Part shown: positions 48,269-57,100 of the stretch, one piece after another
Layout of the letters: each line of letters opens with the position of its first letter
Numbering within the stretch: position 1 is the stretch's first letter
Assembly: GCA_030427905.1 (NCBI GenBank)
Contig: JAUICL010000002.1
Location: 1 to 64,000 of the forward strand
Length of the DNA: 64,000 nt
Reading direction: 5' to 3'
Origin: Bacteroidia bacterium
Lineage (GTDB): Bacteria; Bacteroidota; Bacteroidia; Flavobacteriales_D; Cryomorphaceae
Translations under genes and position numbers: made by a program
Notes under the pieces: model-generated
What the model was told of the DNA's origin: nothing
Database searches by the model: none
Seen by the model: the letters and a program-made list of their open reading frames with translations, nothing else

Positions 48269-50209
48269 TTATTTCTTAAGAACGATAAATTCGGTTCTTC
48301 TATTTTCTTGATGTTGAGCTTCTGTACATTCCACTCCATCTTTACAACCATTCACCGGTCTTGATTCGCCAAATCCTTTAGACTTTAGTCTCGATTTAGC
48401 GATTCCTTTTGAAGCTAAATAGTTTACAACAGAAGCTGCACGTCTGTTTGACAAGCGCATGTTGTAATCATCTGGTCCGCGGCTGTCGCAGTGTGATTGC
48501 ACCTCAATTGATATTGAAGGGTTGTCTTTCAACATCTGCACCAACTTGTCCAGAGTAGGCTTCGCGTCGTTTCTAATTTCGGCTTTATCGTAATCGTAAA
48601 ATACATTGCCTACATCATAGGTTTTATTCGCTCCAACACCTGCTCCAACACCAGAGCCTGTTCCGCTTTCGCTAGTTACGATCTCATCGATATTGAACAC
48701 GAGATTCACGTTCTTTTCCATGGACTTATTACCTGTCTCAAAAGACTCAGAAACGGTGAAATATCCTTCTTTCTCACCTCTTAACACATATTGCTTGGAA
48801 GGGAGTAGGTTGAACGAAAAACGGCCGTTTGCTTTGGTTGAATACGTAGCAGAGTCACCATCTGTTTTGTTGACCACGGTTACAAGAACTCCTTCGAGTG
48901 GTTGGTTTGTGTCTTTGAGCTTGGCTACACCTTCTACCGTAAAGATCGGTGGTACTTTGGTGTACTCATATATCATGTCAACGCCAGATCTGTTTGATGA
49001 AACCAAACCAGTTGTGTCATTTTCGTTAATGATCAAGGCAAAATCGTCTTGGCTTGAATTGAGCGGGTAGGCCAAGTTGATCGGGTTTGTCCATACGCCA
49101 GCTCTTTCTTCAGCTACAAATACATCCAGACCACCTAGTGTTTGGTGACCTTCGGACGAGAAGTATAGCTTTCCGTCTTTGGCTGTGTAAGGAAATACTT
49201 CATTTCCTTCTGTGTTGATTGTCTTTCCGAGGTTTACAGGTTCAGACCAGCTCGTGCCATCGAATGTTGATTTGTAAAGGTCAGAACCACCATATCCACC
49301 CGGCTTATCGCTAGAGAAGTAAAGCGTCTTTCCATCTGGCGTTAGAGAAGGGTGTCCTACGCTGTATGACATACTGTTGAATGGTAATTCTTCTGGTTCT
49401 GTCCATTCACCGTTTACCTTCTTACTGGTGTATAGGTAAAATTGGTTTTCATTTTTCTCGTTCACCAATTGCTTTTTCTCATTACGCATGGCCGAGCGAG
49501 TATAGATGATCATGTCTTGTGCTTCATTGAATGTCGCAGGTCCATCGTGGAATTTACCATTCAGGTTTTCTGTGAATTTTTCAGCTATATCCCAGGTGCC
49601 ATCGCTTTTCTTTTCCATGTAAAACATGTCGAGGTACGAATATCCCGTCCAAGGGTTAGTCGAAGCTGCACTTTGAATTTCAGTTTCTCCGGCAAAAACG
49701 ATTCCGTTCTTGTAATGAGAAGGGCCGAACATCGAAACGGTGAAGTCAAGAGGTAGTTCAGTCAGGATGTAGGCTGAGGTATCTTCTTTAAGCTCATTTA
49801 CCGATGTGGTGGATGCGAGCATATCCTTCGCCAATTGGTCATCTGGGTTGGCGGCAATGTATTGTTCAAGGTATGGTCTCGCTTCGTCGTACTTATTGTT
49901 TTTCATAAGTACTTGGGCGAAATGCCTCTTTTGCTCTGTGGGAAATGGTATTGAGTCGGCTACTTCGCTATAGTACTTCTCAGCTTGTTCAGACTGATTC
50001 ATTTGACGATGTGAATCGGCCAATTTCAACTTTAAGTCCAAATTGTCAGGCTGACCTTTTAGAGCTTTTTCGTACTTGGTAATGGCTTTTGAGTAGCTCA
50101 GGTTTTCATATTCCTTATCACCAGATTTGATGTACCCGTTGGAGCACGAAGCCAAAAAGGCGATGGTGAGGATAAAAAACAGGTGTTGAAGTGATAGTTT
50201 TACGTTCAT
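48269..50209 (-). CDS. OmpA-family lipoprotein with TPR and PD40 repeats
   Basis: A 646-residue outer-membrane-associated protein. The signal sequence ends in a lipobox (AFLASCSNG, about 17-25), so it is a likely lipoprotein. TPR units follow (about 30-120), then WD40-like PD40 beta-propeller repeats (GHPSLTPDGKTLYFSSDKPG near 290), a carboxypeptidase-regulatory-type domain (VEGVAKLKDTNQPLEGVLVT near 430) and an OmpA peptidoglycan-binding domain (about 535-646, NRRAASVVNYLASKGI). PorE-like proteins of this type link type IX secretion or gliding parts to peptidoglycan. The ATG at 50209 is chosen over a TTG at 50215. Last gene of the adhesin operon. Confidence 0.88.
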   Translation of the reverse strand: MNVKLSLQHLFFILTIAFLASCSNGYIKSGDKEYENLSYSKAITKYEKALKGQPDNLDLKLKLADSHRQMNQSEQAEKYYSEVADSIPFPTEQKRHFAQVLMKNNKYDEARPYLEQYIAANPDDQLAKDMLASTTSVNELKEDTSAYILTELPLDFTVSMFGPSHYKNGIVFAGETEIQSAASTNPWTGYSYLDMFYMEKKSDGTWDIAEKFTENLNGKFHDGPATFNEAQDMIIYTRSAMRNEKKQLVNEKNENQFYLYTSKKVNGEWTEPEELPFNSMSYSVGHPSLTPDGKTLYFSSDKPGGYGGSDLYKSTFDGTSWSEPVNLGKTINTEGNEVFPYTAKDGKLYFSSEGHQTLGGLDVFVAEERAGVWTNPINLAYPLNSSQDDFALIINENDTTGLVSSNRSGVDMIYEYTKVPPIFTVEGVAKLKDTNQPLEGVLVTVVNKTDGDSATYSTKANGRFSFNLLPSKQYVLRGEKEGYFTVSESFETGNKSMEKNVNLVFNIDEIVTSESGTGSGVGAGVGANKTYDVGNVFYDYDKAEIRNDAKPTLDKLVQMLKDNPSISIEVQSHCDSRGPDDYNMRLSNRRAASVVNYLASKGIAKSRLKSKGFGESRPVNGCKDGVECTEAQHQENRRTEFIVLKK

Positions 50210-50223
50210 GATCAAGGGGTTGA

Positions 50224-51147
50224 TTAGAAGTATCGGGGAGTTTTGGTTTTAATTGGATCTTTTCCAAACTTATAGCTCAGCATAATTTCGTGAGATCCGT
50301 TGTTATAATCATTTAATTCTGATGTTGTAAAGTCGTAAGAGTACCCAAATCTAAATTGTGGATTTATGTTGTACTCGAAAATACCTACTACAGCATCGCC
50401 AGTTCTGTACGATGCACCTATCCAAAACGTATTTTTGATTAATAGGTTACAATTAATATCAGCTTGGAAAGGAGCGTCGGTTAAATATTTGAACAATACA
50501 GATGGCTTCAGCTTTAAATCGGGGTTTAGGTCAAAGACGTACCCCGCCGTAAAATAGGAGTGGGGTCTGAAGTATCGCTCGTCATTTACAATGTTAAATC
50601 GCACATTTTTATCGGCTGCATAGATAGTTGGAACGCTCAAGCCAGCATACCACTTTTTGTGATAGACGTAGATACCTGCTCCAAATTTTGGAACGAATTC
50701 AGAAATGTTTTGAGAAAACACTGGATCAGCTTCATCAAAGACTTTGGTTTCTGAGAGTTTGGATGAGTAATCTGCAAACCCTGCTTTGATACCAAAGCTA
50801 AGCCTGGTTTTACCATCGGCATCTAGAAATAGATGATAGCTCCAATTGGCATACACTTCGGTTTGTCTGGTGTCACCGATCTGATCGTTTACCACAGTCA
50901 TACCCAGCCCCATGAGCTCGTTGGCCAGGGGACCATCTATTGCGAATGATTGGGTAGTTGGGGCTCCATCCAATCCCGTCCATTGATCTCTATACAAAAT
51001 AGAAGCTTCGGCGAAGGGATGTGTTCCCGAATAGGCTGGGTTTAGGAACAAGCCGTTGAACATATATTGACTCAGCATGACATCTTGTTGGGCTGAAATC
51101 TGCCAACTGATGAGCAAGCTAAAGCAAATTAATATCTGTTTTTTCAT
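50224..51147 (-). CDS. PorP/SprF family type IX secretion membrane protein
   Basis: A 307-residue outer-membrane beta-barrel protein with a signal peptide (MKKQILICFSLLISWQISAQ, 1-20). The mature N-terminus QDVMLSQYMFNGLFLNPAYS, followed by GTHPFAEASILYRDQWTGLD and GAPTTQSFAIDGPL, is the family signature. Such proteins are encoded beside giant T9SS substrates; SprF is needed to secrete SprB in Flavobacterium johnsoniae. The same role for the neighbouring adhesin is inferred. The ATG at 51147 is preferred to a GTG at 51153. Confidence 0.92.
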   Translation of the reverse strand: MKKQILICFSLLISWQISAQQDVMLSQYMFNGLFLNPAYSGTHPFAEASILYRDQWTGLDGAPTTQSFAIDGPLANELMGLGMTVVNDQIGDTRQTEVYANWSYHLFLDADGKTRLSFGIKAGFADYSSKLSETKVFDEADPVFSQNISEFVPKFGAGIYVYHKKWYAGLSVPTIYAADKNVRFNIVNDERYFRPHSYFTAGYVFDLNPDLKLKPSVLFKYLTDAPFQADINCNLLIKNTFWIGASYRTGDAVVGIFEYNINPQFRFGYSYDFTTSELNDYNNGSHEIMLSYKFGKDPIKTKTPRYF

Positions 51148-51155
51148 GGGCACGA

Positions 51156-54100
51156 TTATCTTCTAAGTTCTAAGTATCCTCTTAAGTTATCTGGACCATT
51201 CACTTCGACTACTACGAAGTAGGTACCTTCAGCAAGTTCTTCACCGTCTTGGTTCGTTCCTTTCCACGGAACGCTATTGCTGTAGTTTGATTCTTCATAA
51301 ACCATATTCCCCCATCTATTAAACACGAGTAATTTGTTGACCGGGTAGGCTTCAAGTCCACGAACAATCAGGCCGTCATTGAACCCATCACCGTTTGGAG
51401 AAATACCATTCGGAATTTCAAACGGAATCGGTTCAATCAATGTTACTCCTGTTGAGTCTGTACATCCATTGGCATCAGTAACTATAAGGGAGTAAGTTCC
51501 GGCATCCAAGTTTAGTTGGTTTAGTCCGTCGGTAGATGTATATCCGTTGTCGGAGGTCCAGAGGAATGAATACTCTTCTGTACCACCGTTTACTTCAGGC
51601 TGGTTAATAATTCCATCACCGCTTTGGAAGCCAGTCAGGTTGAAACCATTGCTGTAAACGAATGCGTCGAGCTCTTGAATGATTAATTGATCGGGTTGGC
51701 CAACGCTGTAAGTCGATGTGAAGGTACAGCCGTTCAAGTCCGTAGCCGTCACTTCAAAGCTACCGGCCACCAAGTCTTCGATCGGGTTTTCTACTGAGCT
51801 GTATCCGTCTGGTCCTGACCACTGATAAGAAACAGGCTCCGTTCCTTGCTCGATTGAAAGTTCAATGGCCCCAGTAGAATCATCAAAACAATTTAGGTTT
51901 TGTACGTCAGCTTTTACCACGAGTGAGTTGAATGTGCTTACAGTATAAGTTTCAGTCGCTGTACATCCGAGATCATCGGTAACGATGACTGTGTAATCTC
52001 CTGCTGCCACACCGTCAAGGTCTTCAGTAATTTCATCGTTATCCCATTCAAATTCGTAAGGAGATGTTCCACCTGTCACAGAAAGATCAATGGCTCCCGT
52101 GGGAGTTTCACATTCGGCATCTGTAATCTCTGCTTCAAGGTTGATTGGAGCAGGTTGAGAAAGGTCTATTTGGGCTATGAATTCGCATCCGTTTACATCC
52201 GTCACGATGTACGTGTATATACCTGATGAAAGATTTGAGATCGTAAAGTCAGATGAAGAGAATCCGTCTGGGCCGTCCCATTCAATTTCATAGGATCCAG
52301 ATCCACCGCTTGGAGAAACGGTTATTTCTCCGTCGTTTCCTCCATTACAAGAGACATCAGAGGTAATTTCTGACGTCGCCGTTAATTCTTCTGCCGGCTC
52401 CGTGAGTGTGATGATTTGAGTATATACGCAGCTATTCGCATCTTCTACTACCAGTGTGTATTCACCAGGTTCCAAGTCGGAGATGTTTTGGTCATCGCTG
52501 GTGTATCCATCAGGTCCATTCCAATTGAACGAGTAAGGCGGTGTACCACCATTCACTTCGGTACCAATCAATCCATCGTCAGCACCAAGACAGCTAATCT
52601 CATCGCCAGATGGGTATTCGAATGCTTGAATAATAGCTGTTAGCGGTTGGGCAGGCTCATTCAAATCGATCGTTTCCGTGGCCGTACAACCTGATTCATC
52701 TTCGACTGTAATGGTATAGGTACCTGCAAATAGATTCCCTAAGTCTTCTTGATCTGAGATGAAACCATTCGGCCCAGACCACGCGATGTCAAACTCACCA
52801 ATACCACCTTCTATGGTAGTCAGGATAGTACCGGTATTTTCACCAAAACAAGCGACTTCCAGGCCACCTTGAAAAACAGGGCTGTCAAGGTCAATTTGGA
52901 TAGGTTCAGGTTCCGAAACAATTATCGTTGCAGACTGCTCACATCCATCGCCATCAAGTGTGGTAATGGTGTAAGCACCAGCACAAAGGCCGGTTAGGTC
53001 TAGTTGGTCTGAAGTAAATCCGTTGGGGCCATCCCACGTAATGGTGACTGGTGGCTCTCCACCTGTGAGCGTGGTTGTTAATGAACCGTCGCATGCATCA
53101 CCACAAGATGTGTTGAATCCATTCGGATACTCAAAGATGTCGATGTCAATATCGATACCTGGGTTTTCGGTTAAGGTTATGCAAGCCGTTTCTGTACATC
53201 CATTTTCATCGGTCACTGTTAAACAGTATTCACCAGCGAAAAGATTAAAGATGTTTTGACTGCTTGAGCTGTATCCATTTGGTCCGGACCAAGTAAACGA
53301 ATATGGCGATGTTCCACCTGCGATTGCGGCGTCGATAGAACCAGAATTATCTCCGAAACATAGAATATTCACTCCATCAACTTCTGGGCTGGTAAGCGTG
53401 ATGCTGATCGGCGAAGGTTCAATTACATCGATGCACTCTACGATTTGACATCCGTTTTGGTCAGTGACAGTTACGCAGTAGTTTCCGGCTATTAAGCCCG
53501 AAATATCTGATCCCATTGCGGTAAAGCCAGCAGGTCCTGTCCACTCGTAGGTGTATGTAGGAACCCCACCACTTGCCGCAGCAGAGATTGAACCATCCAC
53601 ACCCATAGAACATGATACCGGGTTGGCATTAAGTGCAGCCGTCAAGGTATCTGGTTGGGTTAGCGTAATGCAGGCCGTGCCAGTACATCCTAAGTCATCT
53701 GTCACAGTCACGCAGTACTCACCGGCTTCGAGGTTCGCAATGTTTCCATCGGTGCTTGAGTAGCCATTTGGACCAGTCCAAGCTGATGTTAAATTTCCAA
53801 CTCCACCGAAAACATTCATCGAGATGGAGCCTGAGAAATCGTTAAAGCACGATAGGTTGAATCCACCATCGAAAGTTGGGCTAATCAGAATGACAGCAAT
53901 TGAGTCAGGCAACGTAATATTGAAGTCATCATTGATTTGACAACCATTTGCATCAGTAACAATCACCGAATAAGATCCATTACCAACTTCTACTACTTCA
54001 GTGTCATCAAAGGTGCTCCAATTGAACGAGTATGGCGCAACCCCACCAGAAACTTGCAGGTCAATGGTAGCAGGGGTTCCGTCCCCACAGGTTGGGAGAG

Positions 54101-57100
54101 TAACCAAAGGATTCGTTTCAAGAGGAGTAGGTTCAAGCAAATCAATGCATGTATTGGCCATGCAGCCGTTTTGATCTTCAATTTCCACACAATAGGTTCC
54201 TGCCACCAAATTCTGGATAGAACTTTGGTCGGAGATGAATCCATTGGGGCCGGTCCAAGAATAGCTGTATGGTGAAGTTCCACCAAGACCTTGTACATCA
54301 ATGCTACCTGTGGCCGAACCAGCGCATTGAATGGCGAATCCGTTGAAGTCTGAAGTGGTTAGAGCGTAATCTAACTCTGAAGGTGCATCGATTGTGAAGC
54401 ACGCTTCTGAAGTACATCCTTCCGAATCAGTTACGGCTAGACAGTACGTGCCTGATTCTAGTCCCGAGATATCTTCGTCAGTTGAAATGAAGCCGTTTGG
54501 TCCAGTCCAAGAATAGCCAAAAGGGGCCGTTCCGTTTGTGATTGATACTTCGATGGATCCATCAAAAGTATCACTACATCCAGGAGACACCACATTGTCA
54601 TCTTCAATCAGAATCGGTAGAGGAGCAACGAGATCAATACATGTTTCTATTTCGCAGCCATTATTATCGGTAACTAGAAGACAGTACGTACCTGCTTCGA
54701 GGCCTGTAATGTTTGGGTCACTGGAAGTAAAGTTGTTTGGCCCAACCCAGAATGTGGTGTAACCCGATGTTCCCCCAGAGATATTCGATGTGATTTCACC
54801 ATCGAAAGAGTCATCGCAGGTAACATTGAATCCATTGGGGTAAACCAGTGGTGTCAGATCAACTAGGATTGGATTGGGTTCGGTGAGCGTGATACACTCG
54901 GTTTGAACACAATCGTTGGCATCAGTCACTACCACGCAGTACTGTCCAGCGGCAAGGTCAAACAAATCTTGATCCGTTGAAACAAATCCATTTGGCCCAG
55001 TCCAAGCCGCTGTATATGGGCCTGTGTTTCCATTAATGATGAGGTTAATGGTTCCATCACTACCGCCATTACAGCTGATGTTTTCACTTCCTATCACTCC
55101 AGCTTCCAGGTTGATTGTAAACTCTTCAGGCGAAGTCAGTACTACTGACTCAGCAAAGAAACAACCGTTGGCATCGGTCACCAATACGTTATACTCCCCA
55201 GGACCCAAGTTGGTAATTGGGTTGCTCGATGTAGGGCCAAAGCCACCTGGTCCTACCCATGTGTAAGTGTAGTCTGGTGTTCCACCAGAGGGGAGAGCTT
55301 CAACACTTCCATCGGCCGCACCGAAACAGCTAATGTTGAATCCATTTGGAAAGAGGCTCAAGTCAAACTGGACATCGATTGTATCGGGGCCAACAACTTC
55401 AATTATTTCATTTTGTACACAGCCATTATCATCCGTGACAACGGCTTCGTAGAATCCTGGTTCTAGTCCGGTTACATCTTCGTCGTTCGAAAAGTTTGGG
55501 TTCCCGCTGGTGTTCCATTGGTAGGTATATGGGGTACTTCCGCCAGAAGGAGTGATGTAAATTTCACCATCTGCGCTATCCCAGCATGTTGTGTTGAGAC
55601 CATTGTAGTCAGACAAAGAGTCTACCGTTATGATAATATCATCGGGCTGGGCTACTGTAGCGGCAGTTTGGAATGTACAGCCATTTGCATCAGTCAAATT
55701 CAGCGTATAGACACCACCTTCGAGATTGTCAAGGTCTTCATCGGAGCTGGTAAAACCATTGGGCCCCGTCCAAGAGATGGTATACGGTTCTACTCCACCT
55801 TCAAGAGTGGTTGTGATGGTACCGGTTGGGATTCCGAAGCATAAGCTCGGAGTAGTTACGAATGATGCATCAATTGGTTCTGGCGCTGTCAGCGTTATGG
55901 ACTCTTCATAGGTACAACCGTTATCGTCAGTAATGAGTACGCTGTAATCGCCCGCTTCTAAATCAGCTAAGTTTTGATCTGTACTAGTTCCCACACCTGG
56001 TAGATTCCATAAAATGTCATATGGAGGGGTACCACCAGCAATCACTAAATCGATCGTTGCATTATCATCATCAGCACAGGCTAGGTTGAAGCCTCCACCA
56101 AAGGTGGAAGGAGTCAGAGTACCGGTCAAAGCTTGGGTTGGCCCAAAGATTTCGACTTGTACTACCACTGTGGTGGCACAACCGTTATTGTCAGATACCG
56201 TCACATTGTAAATACCTGGATCTAGATCGGTAGCAGTTGCAGTTTGCTGCATATCGGGGTCATCCCATACGTATGAGTACGATCCACTACCACCTGTAGC
56301 TGTAACAGTAGCCGAACCGGTCTGATCGCCAAAACATGCTACATCTTGGCTGGCCGTAATTGTTGCAGCAAGCGGTAGGGCTGGTTCGTTTATAGTGATC
56401 GTGATCATCTCAGTACATCCGTTGTCGTCTACAGCTGTGGCGGTGTAGGTACCTGCTTCAAGGTTCGTTGCCGTTAGACCTGTTTGACTAAGTGGGTCAT
56501 CCCAAGTGATGTTTATCGTTGGCGTACCACCAACTGCGGCAAGGGTGACTTCACCTGTGGCATCACCGTTACAAAGCACATGGGTTATCGACTCAATAGA
56601 TAGTTGAATAGGATCTGGTGCTGTGAGCGTTTGAGAACCCATAATTTCACAGCCGTTGTCATCTACGACTGTCACTGAATAAGCTCCGCTTTCCAAGTTT
56701 TCCAGAAGAGACCCGTCAGATGGTGGAGTGGTATTCCATGTGTAGGTGTATGGCTCTGTTCCACCCGAAGCTACGGCAGTGATACTCCCATCGGCTGCAT
56801 CAAAACAGGTAGGGTCGGTCACGTTGTCAAAGGCAAGTGTAAGGGCGTCTGGCTCTTCGAGAATATAGGTTTGGGCTTGTTGACACCCATTTCCGTCTAC
56901 TAGTGTGACGGTGTAGGTTCCAGCAGGAGCTACAAGTGTAGGTCCTGTTGTGTTGTTGGGGTCATTCCATGTGAAGGAATAATTGAGGGTTCCGCCGATT
57001 CCTGCGACCGTAATCGTACCTGTTTCGCCATTGCATAGTGGGGCTTGTTCCACCAATGTCGCGATTTGAAGCTGAGCAGGCTCTGAGATGTTAAATGGAA